Assembly (NCBI RefSeq): GCF_009905215.1
Contig: NZ_CP047593.1
Span: forward strand, 2,856,900-2,920,899
Source of the DNA: Tichowtungia aerotolerans
Lineage (GTDB): Bacteria; Verrucomicrobiota; Kiritimatiellia; Kiritimatiellales; Tichowtungiaceae
Direction: 5' to 3'
DNA: 64,000 bases
Shown here: in pieces, positions 34,273-42,475 of the stretch
How positions within the stretch are numbered: position 1 is the first letter of the stretch
Layout of the letters: every line of letters starts with the position of its first letter
Made by a program: the position numbers and the translations under genes
Notes under the pieces: generated by a model
Database searches by the model: none
What the model saw: only the letters and a program-made list of their open reading frames with translations
Told to the model about the DNA's origin: nothing

Positions 34273-35178
34273 CTAAAATACGGCTTCTAATAGTTGCTGT
34301 GTTCTCTGGGTTCCCTCCCTCCTCCGGAGGAGGGAGGGAAGCGCGGACGCCTCCATCCACGCACCTATATATTCCGTCGGAGTCTTGTTATCAAGCGACT
34401 TATGCGGTCGCTGCTCATTGTAATCTTTTTTCCATGCTGCGAGTTTATCACGGGCATCGTCCACTCCGAAGAAAAGCTCCACATTCAAACATTCATCCCT
34501 CAACTTTCCGTTGAAGCTTTCGATGTATCCATTTTCGGTCGGCTTACCCGGTCGGATAAACTCCATGGCGACCTCATGATGATATGTCCAGGCATCCATC
34601 GACCTGGAGTAAAACTCGCTTCCGTTGTCCACACGAATGCTTTTGGGATAACCGCGTTGATTAGCCACTCCGTTCAGACAAGACGCGACCTTTTCACCGG
34701 TGATGGATCGGTCAGCATATAGCGCCAGGCATTCCCGACTAAAGTTATCGACTACCGTCAGTATCCTGAAGTGACGCCCGTCCTCGGTGCGATCCATCAC
34801 AAAGTCCATACTCCATTGCTCGTTGGGCCCGGCAGCCTGCTCAAGAGGAACACGAGGCCGGTTCGCCAACTTTTTACGGGGTTTCGTGCGAACGGCAAGG
34901 TTTTCCTCCATGTAGACCCGATAGACTCTTTTGTGATTAATCTCCCATCCTTCCCGGCGCAACAGAACATGAATGCGCCGGTAACCGAACCGGACACGTT
35001 TAGCGGCCAGTTCCTTAATCCGCAGACGAAGCGCCTCATCGTCCCGAGGCTTCGCTTTGTAGAAAAAGGTGGTCCGGCTTAACTCAAAAAGCCCGCACGC
35101 CCGGCGGCCCGAGAGTCCGTATGCATCACATGCCCCCTCGGCCAGTTCGCGCTTCCGTGCAGGCTTCAGAGCTTTTTT
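34273..35178 (-). CDS. IS3-family transposase OrfB
   Basis: The frame continues without interruption from 35178 to a stop at 34273 (about 301 residues), although the first ATG is only at 34962. This fits production by -1 frameshifting from orfA at the slippery A6G run (35172-35178 on the minus strand). The rve integrase core has the DDE triad in [17 protein letters not shown] and [16 protein letters not shown], and the N-terminal HTH_21-like part contains [16 protein letters not shown]. The element may still be active because both frames are intact. Confidence 0.9.
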   Translation of the reverse strand, partial: KKALKPARKRELAEGACDAYGLSGRRACGLFELSRTTFFYKAKPRDDEALRLRIKELAAKRVRFGYRRIHVLLRREGWEINHKRVYRVYMEENLAVRTKPRKKLANRPRVPLEQAAGPNEQWSMDFVMDRTEDGRHFRILTVVDNFSRECLALYADRSITGEKVASCLNGVANQRGYPKSIRVDNGSEFYSRSMDAWTYHHEVAMEFIRPGKPTENGYIESFNGKLRDECLNVELFFGVDDARDKLAAWKKDYNEQRPHKSLDNKTPTEYIGAWMEASALPSLLRRREGTQRTQQLLEAVF

Positions 35179-35432
35179 GCAATGACCTCCTGCAAGATGT
35201 GCTTGTCCAGACTCAGGTCGGCTACGAGCTGCTTCAACTTGCGGTTTTCATCACGTAACATGCGTAACTCCCGCACCTCGCTTACTCCAAGCCCCTTGTA
35301 CTTCTTGCGCCAGTTGTAAAACGTGGCCTCACTGACTCCCATCGACCGGCATAGTTCGGCTATCTTCTCGCCGTTCTCCGCCTGCTTCAGGGCATATACG
35401 ATCTGTTCCTCTGTGTATCTCTTCCGCTTCAT
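35166..35432 (-). CDS. IS3-family transposase OrfA (helix-turn-helix)
   Basis: 88 residues. [19 protein letters not shown] and the helix-turn-helix [17 protein letters not shown] are followed by a leucine-zipper-like [21 protein letters not shown]. It binds the IS ends and supplies the N-terminus of the OrfAB fusion. It overlaps orfB by 13 bases at the A6G slippery site. Confidence 0.92.
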   Translation of the reverse strand: MKRKRYTEEQIVYALKQAENGEKIAELCRSMGVSEATFYNWRKKYKGLGVSEVRELRMLRDENRKLKQLVADLSLDKHILQEVIAKKL

Positions 35433-35508
35433 TCGTCCTCCTTATCATGAGGTTAAACGAAGCCGAATCCTAAAGTATCAACTGGTCCAGTTTTCGGGGT
35501 GAACGTCA

Positions 35509-35690
35509 TTCCTCTATCGCGAGGTGTTCGGCATCGAACTCGGAAGGATAGCTCCTGTACGCAGCGATTCATGCGGTGCAGGAGCTGCTGGCCATGCAGA
35601 TGTATCGACTACAATGATTTACACCCATGTGCTGAATCGGCCCGGAGTTTCCGGGCAAAGCCCGTTTGATACGTTTTGGTATTTTTCACG
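35509..35690 (+). pseudogene. Integron-type tyrosine integrase remnant
   Basis: The sequence starts exactly at the IS3 right end with F-L-Y-R-E-V-F-G-I-E-L, a phrase typical of the N-terminal domain of integron integrases. It then jumps to the C-terminal block HADVSTTMIYTHVLNRPG followed by SPFD, which contains the catalytic Tyr. Most of the catalytic domain is deleted, and a one-base loss distorts the expected Q-E-L-L-G-H. The 5' end was removed or displaced by the IS. The gene cannot be functional. Confidence 0.75.
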
Positions 35691-35768
35691 TATTGGGAGA
35701 AACGGTCCGCGTCTATGCAATAGATCTCCACTTCTCTGGAGAGACAAGTGGGTGAAGGCTCGGCTCTC

Positions 35769-35783
35769 TTCGAAACCTTGGAA
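35769..35783. repeat. Dispersed palindrome, one mismatch
   Basis: TTCGAA-ACC-TTGGAA, just after the purN stop. Confidence 0.6.
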
Positions 35784-35785
35784 AC

Positions 35786-36364
35786 TTAAAGATCTCCGTT
35801 GGCAATGCGGCGGAGGGCTTCCGGATAGGCAATGTGTTCCTGCTCATGGATGCGGTTCATGAGCGTTTCTTCGGTGTCGTTCGGTAATATCTCGACCCGC
35901 TTTTGAATAATAACCGGCCCGGTATCGATGCCTTCGTCGACGAAATGGACAGTGCACCCGGTTTCTGTTGCACCGGCTTCCAGCGCCTGTTTTCCGGCGT
36001 GCAGTCCAGGGAAGTTCGGGAGCAAAGAGGGGTGAATGTTGACGATGCGCCCGGCGAAAGCGCGCAGCAGTCCCGGTTTGACAATGCGCATGAAGCCGGC
36101 CAGAGCGATAAAGTCGCCGCCGTGCTCTTTAATCATGCCAATGGCTCGCTGTTCCGCTTCTCCATCGAGTTTGGATTTGAATGGCGCGCAGTCCAGATAG
36201 ATTGCCGGGTGTCCGAATTTCCTTGCGCGCTCCAGAATGAATGCGTCTTGGTTGTCTGCAAAAACGCAGGCGATTTGTGCGTTGAGTTGACCTTTTTCAA
36301 TGGCCTCGGCAATAGCCTGATAGTTGGATCCGGAGCCGGAACCGAAAACTGCAATGTTCAGCAT
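35786..36364 (-). CDS. purN: Phosphoribosylglycinamide formyltransferase
   Basis: 192 residues. It has IAVFGSGSGSNYQAI, the catalytic N-I-H-P-S-L-L-P-N-F-P-G-L-H-A block, and H-F-V-D-E-G-I-D-T-G-P-V-I. It transfers formyl from 10-formyl-THF to GAR in purine synthesis. It is a single gene downstream of the Bat operon; an inverted repeat lies just upstream of its start. Confidence 0.97.
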   Translation of the reverse strand: MLNIAVFGSGSGSNYQAIAEAIEKGQLNAQIACVFADNQDAFILERARKFGHPAIYLDCAPFKSKLDGEAEQRAIGMIKEHGGDFIALAGFMRIVKPGLLRAFAGRIVNIHPSLLPNFPGLHAGKQALEAGATETGCTVHFVDEGIDTGPVIIQKRVEILPNDTEETLMNRIHEQEHIAYPEALRRIANGDL

Positions 36365-36370
36365 GACTAA

Positions 36371-36412
36371 TCCTGTTGAGTTGATTCGCTAAAAAGATCA
36401 TTCAACAGGATC
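36371..36412. repeat. Inverted repeat upstream of purN
   Basis: Perfect 10-bp arms ATCCTGTTGA and TCAACAGGAT with a 22-base A+T-rich loop, 7 bases upstream of the purN start codon. It lacks a T-run, so it is more likely a dispersed repeat element or regulatory hairpin than a terminator. Confidence 0.6.
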
Positions 36413-36489
36413 TGGCAGGCGATGTCAGGCTTATTGTGGCTAAGCCTCCGGTTTGCAGTTTCGGTGCCGCTCTCTTGTCGCGGGATCTC

Positions 36490-36744
36490 TCAGAGCCCTT
36501 TGCCAAACCAGCGCCCGCGGGTGCCGATAATGATGCAGAGGCCTGTAATCAAGAGAGACGCGATCAGTGCCATGGAACGGTATTGCTGCACTTCAACATC
36601 GTAGTCTGCCGGACGAAGCAGGATAAAGATAGATATTCCAACCGAAAGGCTGGCGATCGCAATCCACCACAACCAGGCATTATGATTAATTTTTTTCATC
36701 TCGACCATCAAAGCGAACAGTGTATCCATTTGCGCTTCAGACAC
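36490..36744 (-). CDS. Small two-helix membrane protein
   Basis: 84 residues with two hydrophobic helices (AWLWWIAIASLSVGISIFILL and MALIASLLITGLCIIIG) joined by a short acidic loop, and a basic C-terminus. No family recognised. It lies 27 bases downstream of batD on the same strand and may be the last gene of the Bat operon. Confidence 0.6.
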   Translation of the reverse strand: MSEAQMDTLFALMVEMKKINHNAWLWWIAIASLSVGISIFILLRPADYDVEVQQYRSMALIASLLITGLCIIIGTRGRWFGKGL

Positions 36745-36771
36745 AAGAAAAACCTTGTTGTCGATCGGGAA

Positions 36772-38532
36772 TTAAAGCTTTGTTTTTTCAACCGCTTTCA
36801 GTAACCGCTCGAGGTCGCCTTTTAAATTTTTCATTTCATCTGCGGAGTGCTCGGAAACAGATAATCCGTACCGGGCGGCTTCCACCTGATGAAACAGCGA
36901 TTTGGCCTGTTCTGTTTCAACGTTGGCCTGTGTGAGTGCCTGAAGAACGACGGTCGGGGTCACATCGCCCGGTGGCAGGTTCAGCCGGTTGCCGAAATAC
37001 GAAGTAAATGCATCTGCCAGAGCTTCATAAAACGCTGCGGTATCATTCTTATGAATCGCTTCCGTTGCGTTCCTGAATGCTTTTCGGGCAGCTTTCGGGG
37101 CCTGCTGCCGGCGAACCCATGCGGTATCTTTGCGGCGCCAGTGGTAGACTTTCTGGATGATGAAGAGGATCCCTCCGATCCCCAGTGCGGCCGGCAGGGT
37201 CCATAGCCATGGGCGAATCAGTTCCCATTGTTTCCGAACCCATTTTGTGATGCGCTGGAGGTCGCTTTCGGTGGCAAACGGTGTGTCGGCCGGTGCGGCG
37301 ACAACGCTGTCTTTAGCAACAAACAGCTGGGCCGTATTGTTGGACGATGCAAGCACCGTGATCGGAATCGGCGGGCTGCTGATGGTGCGGTATGTTTCGT
37401 TGCCGCTGTCGAAAAAAGAAAAATCAATGGACGGAATTTCAGTGACATCGGCGTCGCGCGGCGAAATAACCTGTTCAAAGCGAACACCGTTTTTTCCCTG
37501 TTCGCGGATGGCGTCGCCGAACAGGCGGAACGGGGCATTGACCGGCAGGGCAGGCGGCTGGATGCGATCATAGTTTCCTTCGCCCACGATGGTCATTTTC
37601 AGGGTCACCGGATCTCCGGGGGCAACTTCGATCGGATCGGCCTCAACGTGAAAATTGAAGCGACCAACCGCACCGCTGAAACCGTCCGGTCTTCCGGTGC
37701 CCGGGAGCGGCAGAACGTTGACGGCGACCTCTTCGACCGGCAGTTCAACCGGAATCGTTTGGACTCGATCAAACAACCCGAACCCGAACGGATCGCGGCT
37801 GCGCCGCTGCTGCGGAGCAGCTACCTGTACGGTAACGACTGGAGCAAACCTGAATTCACCGGAACCCATGGCGCGCATCGGGGTTTTGAAGTGGCGCACA
37901 TCATAAAGGACTCCGTCGATCTGTTCCCGGCGGCGATCTGGGATTTCTTCCCATGCCACGTCGGAAAGCCCTGTTTCCGGAAGTCCCTGAAGGTTGATGT
38001 TCCCTGCCAGCTGGACGTCTGTGCGGGAATAAATTGACAGCGTCAGTTCAAAGGGTTCCTGCACATATACTTTTTCGCGGTCGGCGGTTAGTTTTGCAAA
38101 AACAACGTCATTCCAGCTTTGTGCCGTTGAGGTGTCTCCGGATGTGGCAACCACTTTAAGCTGTCCGGCCAGCTGTTTCACTTCGCCGTCCACCTTGTAG
38201 CTGAAAGGCCCAATCTGAAACTCTCCGGTTTTCTGGGGGTAGACGGTTGTCGTGTATGAAACGGATTTATCGACCTTGCCATTGATAATGCTGGTATTGC
38301 TGGATTGTCCGGTGCCGGAGAACCGAAGGCCGTCTACCTGGGGAAAGCTCGGCGCTCCGGGCCGTTTTGCATTGCGGACCTCCACTTTCACCTGCGCGGT
38401 CTCGCCCAGAGAAATAATCGGCGGATTCACAGACAGTGTCACATCCGCGGCCCATGCCTGAAGGGCTGACAGCACAACGAATATGCCAAGGTTCCAGTTT
38501 CGGGTTTTCAGTTTCAAATTGCTCTCCATCAC
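36772..38532 (-). CDS. batD: BatD-like exported protein (Bacteroides aerotolerance operon)
   Basis: 586 residues. A signal peptide (GIFVVLSALQAWA) is followed by beta-sandwich domains containing SLGETAQVKVEVRNAKRPGAPSFP and PGDPVTLKMTIVGEGNYDRI, which match the oxygen-tolerance BatD family. A membrane helix near residues 445-465 (LWTLPAALGIGGILFIIQKVYHW) leads to a cytoplasmic helical tail. It probably works with BatA/BatB at the cytoplasmic membrane in envelope stress tolerance; the exact role is not known in any organism. Its first residues (LKLKTRNWNLGI) are encoded by a repeat seen elsewhere (38486-38521). Its start overlaps the previous gene's stop by 4 bases. Confidence 0.88.
   Translation of the reverse strand: MMESNLKLKTRNWNLGIFVVLSALQAWAADVTLSVNPPIISLGETAQVKVEVRNAKRPGAPSFPQVDGLRFSGTGQSSNTSIINGKVDKSVSYTTTVYPQKTGEFQIGPFSYKVDGEVKQLAGQLKVVATSGDTSTAQSWNDVVFAKLTADREKVYVQEPFELTLSIYSRTDVQLAGNINLQGLPETGLSDVAWEEIPDRRREQIDGVLYDVRHFKTPMRAMGSGEFRFAPVVTVQVAAPQQRRSRDPFGFGLFDRVQTIPVELPVEEVAVNVLPLPGTGRPDGFSGAVGRFNFHVEADPIEVAPGDPVTLKMTIVGEGNYDRIQPPALPVNAPFRLFGDAIREQGKNGVRFEQVISPRDADVTEIPSIDFSFFDSGNETYRTISSPPIPITVLASSNNTAQLFVAKDSVVAAPADTPFATESDLQRITKWVRKQWELIRPWLWTLPAALGIGGILFIIQKVYHWRRKDTAWVRRQQAPKAARKAFRNATEAIHKNDTAAFYEALADAFTSYFGNRLNLPPGDVTPTVVLQALTQANVETEQAKSLFHQVEAARYGLSVSEHSADEMKNLKGDLERLLKAVEKTKL
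38486..38521. repeat. GTTTCCAGTTTC-type repeat encoding the batD N-terminus
   Basis: AAGGTTCCAGTTTC, GGGTTTTCAGTTTC and AAATTG blocks are read on the minus strand as the residues just before the batD signal-peptide core. Similar blocks lie at 9203-9235 and 43381-43412. Confidence 0.55.
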
Positions 38533-39143
38533 CAGTCTTTGTCTACTTTCACCGGGGCGCCGAGATAGGGCCGTAAATCAGTGCGCTGATCTTTTTCGTT
38601 CAGTTTCATTGCGTCAAGCAGTTGCTGCGCTTCTTCCGGACTCATTTCTCCCGCCTGATGCGGCTGGGCTTCGGGCGGCTGAGCTTCCTGCGGTTCCTGT
38701 TCGTCCGCCTGTTGTTGTTCCTGCTCCTGTTGCTCCTGGTCTTGTTGCTGCTGTTGATCCTGATTCTGCTGGTCTTGGTTCGGGTTCTGCTGGTCTTGGT
38801 TCGGGTTCTGCTGATCCTGATTCTGGTCTTGCTGATCCTGTTGATCCTGATTTTGCTGGTTCTGTTGGTCTTGCTGTTCCTGCTGCTGTTCGATCAGCTC
38901 TTTGAGTTTCAGCAGTTTTTCATCGGTCGGGTATTGTCCCAGAGCCTGAGTAACCAGATTGCTGGCAACGCTGTTATTGCCATAGATATATTCGCGTGCC
39001 GCCGGATTGAACAGCTCTGTGGCTGTCTGTGCTTCTGCTGGCGCAGAAGACAGAAGTATGAAAGATGAAAGGTGAAAGATGAAAATGGTATTCCTTTTGA
39101 GGAAGACCAGACCTTTTCGTCTATTGAACGCTACCTTTTTCAT
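38529..39143 (-). CDS. BatC-like exported protein with Gln/Asn/Asp-rich tract
   Basis: 204 residues. The signal peptide (FIFHLSSFILLSSAPAEA) precedes a short TPR-like segment (AREYIYGNNSVASNLVTQALGQYPTDEKLLKLKEL), a long Q/N/D tract (~85-150) and a conserved-looking end (GEMSPEEAQQLLDAMKLNEKDQRTDLRPYL) of the sort seen at the C-terminus of BatC-type TPR proteins. The low-complexity tract is encoded by tandem repeats. The start codon and signal peptide are encoded by an inverted pair of GATGAAAG-type repeats (39058-39086 and 39136-39166). Membrane-associated role inferred from the operon. Confidence 0.75.
   Translation of the reverse strand: MKKVAFNRRKGLVFLKRNTIFIFHLSSFILLSSAPAEAQTATELFNPAAREYIYGNNSVASNLVTQALGQYPTDEKLLKLKELIEQQQEQQDQQNQQNQDQQDQQDQNQDQQNPNQDQQNPNQDQQNQDQQQQQDQEQQEQEQQQADEQEPQEAQPPEAQPHQAGEMSPEEAQQLLDAMKLNEKDQRTDLRPYLGAPVKVDKDW
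38745..38890. repeat. Tandem repeat encoding Gln/Asn/Asp tract
   Basis: Units of about 21 bases such as CTGGTCTTGGTTCGGGTTCTG are repeated and then drift into 9-12-base variants. They encode QDQQNPN-like repeats and keep frame. Confidence 0.8.
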
Positions 39144-39166
39144 AGTTCATCTTTCATCGTTCATAA
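39058..39166. repeat. Inverted pair of GATGAAAG/CTTTCATC repeats around a gene start
   Basis: Left block 39058-39086 contains ATGAAAGATGAAAGGTGAAA; right block 39136-39166 contains TTCATAGTTCATCTTTCATC. The minus-strand gene ending at 38529 starts in the right block and draws its signal-peptide core from the left block. Confidence 0.65.
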
Positions 39167-40056
39167 TTCCCGGCTTGCGGATAAACAATGTTAATCACAT
39201 TCTGGTTGTTCTGGATCATCTGCTGGAATTCCTGACCCAGCTTCTGGTCAATGTCAAACGCCCAGCGGCGTTCCCTGGAGTCGGCCAGCATCACATCGGC
39301 GGCGGCCTGATATTCATACATATCGATGGCGTGCTGGACATCCTTCAGTTCTTCTTTTGTCTGTTCAACCGTGCGTTCGAGCATTTGAAGCTGCCCATCG
39401 GCGCGGTCTTTCAGCGGCTGAACCTGCCGGTTGTTCGGATCAAAATCATCCTCAACCGGCGCCAGTGTTTCCTTGGCCGTTTCATAGTTTTCCTTGGCGG
39501 CCTTTGCCTGATCCTGCTGGAGCAGTCCGTCGGCTTCATTGATCAGCTTTTCGGCCTGTGTCATGCGGCCGCTGACCATCCAGTTGAGCGCCCGTTCCAG
39601 ATTCTGTTTGGCATCGAGATCATCGGGCTTCAGTTCCAGTGAATCTTCAAGCAGTGTAATGGCTTCGGCGACCGCCTCCAGCCGGTTGGTGATGCTTCCG
39701 TCCGCCGTTCCGGCGAGCAGGGCGGTACCCTGGTTGTAGAGCGCTCTGGCTTTCAGCTTTTCGTCTTCGGTCTGGGCGGCCACATCACCGAAGAGTTTTT
39801 CCGAACCTTTGAAATCCTTCGTCCTGTACAGCCCGCAGGCCGCGTTAAAGGTTCCAATGTCTGGACCCGACCTTTGGGAGAGAGGCTTCGCGAATGCGAA
39901 GCAACGACTAAAAGGAGTGGCAAACTTTTCTTCTGCAAAGGCACTCGAACTCAAGAGGAGAATTGCCACAAAAGAGCGCAGAGAACACAAAGAATGCAGT
40001 ATTTGTCCTTTGCGGCCTTTGTGCTCTTTTGTGGCTGAAACAATACACTTCTTCAT
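39154..40056 (-). CDS. TPR protein of the Bat operon (BatC-like)
   Basis: 300 residues. The N-terminal signal sequence (ILHSLCSLRSFVAILLLSSSAFA) is entirely repeat-derived (see 39964-40036). TPR-like helices follow (GTFNAACGLYRTKDFKGSEKLFGDVA; ARALYNQGTALLAG; LLEDSLELKPDDLDAKQNLERAL), then a charged helical region. It probably acts as a periplasmic scaffold for BatA/BatB. It overlaps batB by 4 bases. An extra stretch (SRCFAFAKPLSQRSG) between signal peptide and TPRs is encoded by a small hairpin (GCTTCGC-GAAT-GCGAAGC near 39890-39907), so it looks inserted. Confidence 0.78.
   Translation of the reverse strand: MKKCIVSATKEHKGRKGQILHSLCSLRSFVAILLLSSSAFAEEKFATPFSRCFAFAKPLSQRSGPDIGTFNAACGLYRTKDFKGSEKLFGDVAAQTEDEKLKARALYNQGTALLAGTADGSITNRLEAVAEAITLLEDSLELKPDDLDAKQNLERALNWMVSGRMTQAEKLINEADGLLQQDQAKAAKENYETAKETLAPVEDDFDPNNRQVQPLKDRADGQLQMLERTVEQTKEELKDVQHAIDMYEYQAAADVMLADSRERRWAFDIDQKLGQEFQQMIQNNQNVINIVYPQAGNYER
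39964..40036. repeat. Inverted GCCACAAAAGAGC-type element inside a coding sequence
   Basis: The left arm GCCACAAAAGAGCGCAGAGA and its continuation ACACAAAGAA pair imperfectly with the right arm ending TTTGTGCTCTTTTGTGGC. The whole element is in frame and encodes the signal-peptide region of the BatC-like TPR protein. Arms of the same family occur at 42021-42050, 42486-42516 and 44304-44366. Confidence 0.8.
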
Positions 40057-41039
40057 TTCGCTTTTCCTGCAATGAGAGCTTCAGAGAACAGTAAAATCAG
40101 GGCGGCAGCGACAAACCAGCTGAATCGTTCTTCGTAGACCTTTGCGAGACGGGTGTCCTGCTCGTCGCGCTGGAGGTTGGAGATGCCGAGCTTGTAGATG
40201 CGGTCGAGGCCGAAGTCGCCGGGCGCGGAGCGGACGTAGAAGCCGCCGGTTTCGCGGGCGAGCTGTTCGAGCAGTGTTTCGTTGATCGTACTTTTCACCA
40301 CGCGGCCCTGGCTGTCCTTGATGTAGCCGCCGCCCTCGGCCGGAATCAGTTCCCCTTGGGGCGTGCCGACGCCGATAGAGTAAAGCCGGATTTTTTCCGA
40401 CTTCAGTTTTTCAGCCATCTTTTCCGGATCGCCTTCGTGATCCTCGCCGTCGGTGATGAGAATGATGACCTTATCGGCCTCGCTGCCTTTTTCGAAGCTG
40501 TCCGCCGCCGTTTCGAGCGCCTGGGCGATGGCGGTTCCGCCGCGCGGGATGATTCCAGCATAAATGTCGTCGAGCATCATCGTGAAGGCCGCATAGTCGA
40601 TGGTTGCCGGGCACTGCAGGAAGCTGCTGCCCGCAAATGCGACCAGCCCGATGCGGTCGCCTTTGAGCTGACGGATGAAATCGCGTACGGCCCACTGCGC
40701 CTGTTTCAGGCGGTTGGGGCGGATATCGGTGGCCAGCATGCTTTTGGAGGTGTCGAGCACAACGAGAATGTCGAGCCCGCGGTGGCGGACTTCTTCCCAT
40801 TTAAAGCCCCACTGAGGGCGGGTGAGTGCCAACCCGACACACAGCAGCGCCAGTACGCGCAGGACCGTGCGCCGCCGTGCCGATTTTGTACTGAAGCCGG
40901 GAATGACGGTCTTCCAAACATTGGAAGAAATCAGGCAAGCAAGCTTGCGTTTTCTTTGCCGGTGGAGAACGACCAGCAGAACCATCAGCGGCAGCGCGAG
41001 CAGCAGCCATTTAAAAAACTCTGGAGCGGCAAATCTCAT
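40053..41039 (-). CDS. batB: BatB-like VWA membrane protein
   Basis: 328 residues. Membrane helices at the N-terminus (WLLLALPLMVLLVVL; VLALLCVGLAL) and C-terminus (WFVAAALILLFSEALI) flank a von Willebrand A domain with MIDAS motif DTSKSM and ILITDGEDHEGDP. It pairs with BatA in the membrane. It overlaps its neighbours by 4 bases on both sides, a tight operon. A perfect dispersed palindrome at 40910-40928 encodes S-S-N-V-W-K. Confidence 0.9.
   Translation of the reverse strand: MRFAAPEFFKWLLLALPLMVLLVVLHRQRKRKLACLISSNVWKTVIPGFSTKSARRRTVLRVLALLCVGLALTRPQWGFKWEEVRHRGLDILVVLDTSKSMLATDIRPNRLKQAQWAVRDFIRQLKGDRIGLVAFAGSSFLQCPATIDYAAFTMMLDDIYAGIIPRGGTAIAQALETAADSFEKGSEADKVIILITDGEDHEGDPEKMAEKLKSEKIRLYSIGVGTPQGELIPAEGGGYIKDSQGRVVKSTINETLLEQLARETGGFYVRSAPGDFGLDRIYKLGISNLQRDEQDTRLAKVYEERFSWFVAAALILLFSEALIAGKAK
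40910..40928. repeat. Dispersed palindrome, exact copy (centre ACA)
   Basis: TCTTCCAAACATTGGAAGA inside batB, with 8-bp complementary arms although the outer bases differ from other copies (compensated TCTT/AAGA). Confidence 0.88.
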
Positions 41040-42007
41040 TCCGGAAGCCTCCCGAAGCGTGTGAGCGAAAGCAGTTTTTCCAAGGTCAGGAATAATACGG
41101 CGGCGATCAGCCAGCTCTGCGCGGTTTCTTCATAGCGGGTAAACTGCTGCATTTCGATTTCAGTTTTTTCGAGCTGGTCGATGGTGTCGTACACCTTTTT
41201 CAATTCGTTCAGGTCCATCGCGCGGAAAAAACGGCCTTTACTGATGTCTGCCACCTGTTCGAGGACGGTGGTGTCGAGCTGCTGCGGCGCCTGTGTAAAG
41301 AATCCCTGCCGCACCGGCAGTCCGCCGCCGATGCCGATGGTGTAGATTTTGATGCCGAGCGCGGCGGCGGCTTGCGCCGCGTTTTCGGGCGTCAGCTCGC
41401 CGCGGTTGTTTTCGCCGTCGGTCACCAGCACGACGATGCGGCTCTTGGCTTCGCTGTCGCGCAGGCGGTTGACTGCCGACGCCAGCGCGTCACCGATTGC
41501 CGTGCCGTCTTCGAGCATGCCGGTGCGCAGTCCATCCATGCGCTGGATCAGCCAGCTGTGATCGAGCGTGAGCGGCGCGACCGAGTAGGGCAGCGCGGAA
41601 AAGGCGACCATGCCGATGCGGTCATCGGGACGTTTTTGGATAAAGTCTGCAATCACAGCTTTGGCGGAATCGATGCGGGTGACGCGCTGTCCGTTATGTG
41701 CGAAGTCCGGCGTGTCCATGGAGGTGGACAGGTCGAGCAGCAGGACGATGTCGACGCCCTCGGTGTTGACGCGGCTTTCCTGCAGACCGCGCTGCGGGCG
41801 GGCGAGTGCGACAATCAGGCAGACCAGTCCCGCGGTGTACAGGATCGGGAACAGCGGCTGAAGCCGCACGGTCAGGCTGACGGGCAGCTGCAGCAGCAGG
41901 GCGCTGTCGGGGAAGTTGATTGAACCGCGCCGCCTGCGACCCCGCCACCACAGAAGCAGCGGGACGATCAGCAGCAGCAGGAGCAGATATGGATTGGCAA
42001 ATCTCAT
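41036..42007 (-). CDS. batA: BatA-like VWA membrane protein
   Basis: 323 residues. An N-terminal helix (YLLLLLLIVPLLLWWRGRRRR), a second helix (LFPILYTAGLVCLIVALA), a VWA domain with MIDAS DLSTSMD and VVLVTDGENNRGELTPENA, and a C-terminal helix match BatA. No Shine-Dalgarno is obvious; the start lies just after a GCCACGAAGGAGC repeat arm. A degenerate palindrome at 41078-41092 encodes F-L-T-L-E-K. Confidence 0.9.
   Translation of the reverse strand: MRFANPYLLLLLLIVPLLLWWRGRRRRGSINFPDSALLLQLPVSLTVRLQPLFPILYTAGLVCLIVALARPQRGLQESRVNTEGVDIVLLLDLSTSMDTPDFAHNGQRVTRIDSAKAVIADFIQKRPDDRIGMVAFSALPYSVAPLTLDHSWLIQRMDGLRTGMLEDGTAIGDALASAVNRLRDSEAKSRIVVLVTDGENNRGELTPENAAQAAAALGIKIYTIGIGGGLPVRQGFFTQAPQQLDTTVLEQVADISKGRFFRAMDLNELKKVYDTIDQLEKTEIEMQQFTRYEETAQSWLIAAVLFLTLEKLLSLTRFGRLPE
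41078..41092. repeat. Dispersed palindrome, two mismatches
   Basis: TTCCAA-GGT-CAGGAA inside batA. Confidence 0.5.
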
Positions 42008-42019
42008 AGGAATATTTAT

Positions 42020-42475
42020 TTAGCCACGAAGGAGCGCAAAGGGCACAAAAGGAAGGAGGATGGATAAGATTTTTGCAGTGGATATTCGGCGGTCAAATTT
42101 GTCCAGAATGTATTTTTTGATCTGGAATTTATAGGAGCCGAAATTGATCAGAAGTCCGTGTTCTATATTCGCGGATCGCAGGTAGCCGATCACTTGAGCT
42201 TCATGTTCATCGGCCAGTGTTTTACAGGCTTTGAGTTCTATAATCAGTATGTCTTCAATAATGATGTCCGCAAAGTACTCGCCGATTATTGTTCCGTCTT
42301 CGTCATGAACCGTCAGCGGTTGCTGTTGTTTGACAGTAAGCCCGGCGTTTTGCAGGCGGTGAACCAGAGCATTTTCATATACTTTTTCCAGATGGCCGGT
42401 GCCGTGATATTTGTGGATGGCGTATGATGTTTCTCGAACCAGATCGCAGAGTTTTTTAATTTTTTCTTCCATCAT
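42020..42475 (-). CDS. GxxExxY protein
   Basis: 151 residues. It shows the family motif GHLEKVYENAL (GxxExxY), YFADIIIEDILIIELKACK and the late block QVIGYLRSANIEHGLLINFG. The central E-L-K pattern resembles a nuclease-like core (PD-(D/E)xK), but no activity has been shown as far as I know. The last residues (PFVPFALLRG) are translated from a repeat arm. The gene overlaps the upstream gene's stop as ATGA and splits the Bat operon between the DUF4381-like gene and batA. Inverted copies of the same repeat lie on both sides, so it looks like an inserted cassette. Confidence 0.93.
   Translation of the reverse strand: MMEEKIKKLCDLVRETSYAIHKYHGTGHLEKVYENALVHRLQNAGLTVKQQQPLTVHDEDGTIIGEYFADIIIEDILIIELKACKTLADEHEAQVIGYLRSANIEHGLLINFGSYKFQIKKYILDKFDRRISTAKILSILLPFVPFALLRG

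Larger units (their letters stand above)
34240..35505 (-). mobile_element. IS3-family insertion sequence (IS407-like)
   Basis: It carries orfA and orfB on the minus strand. The left end begins TGACCTGCCCCCG and continues GATTGGACCACTGA; the right end, read inward, is TTCACCCCGAAAACTGGACC followed by AGTTGA. These form an imperfect inverted repeat of ~26 bases sharing CCCCG and TGGACCA. Exact ends and the target duplication are not certain. The right end abuts the remnant of an integron-type integrase. Confidence 0.85.

Noticed and set aside
34294-34722. A 142-codon plus-strand frame
   Set aside because: It is antisense to the IS3 orfB, whose DDE motifs are clear.
35524-35862. A 112-codon frame taken as an intact gene
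   Set aside because: Only its first half matches an integrase, with the core deleted; the rest runs antisense into purN.
38745-38890. Possible CRISPR array
   Set aside because: The repeats are contiguous coding units without unique spacers, they encode a Q/N/D tract, and no cas genes are present.
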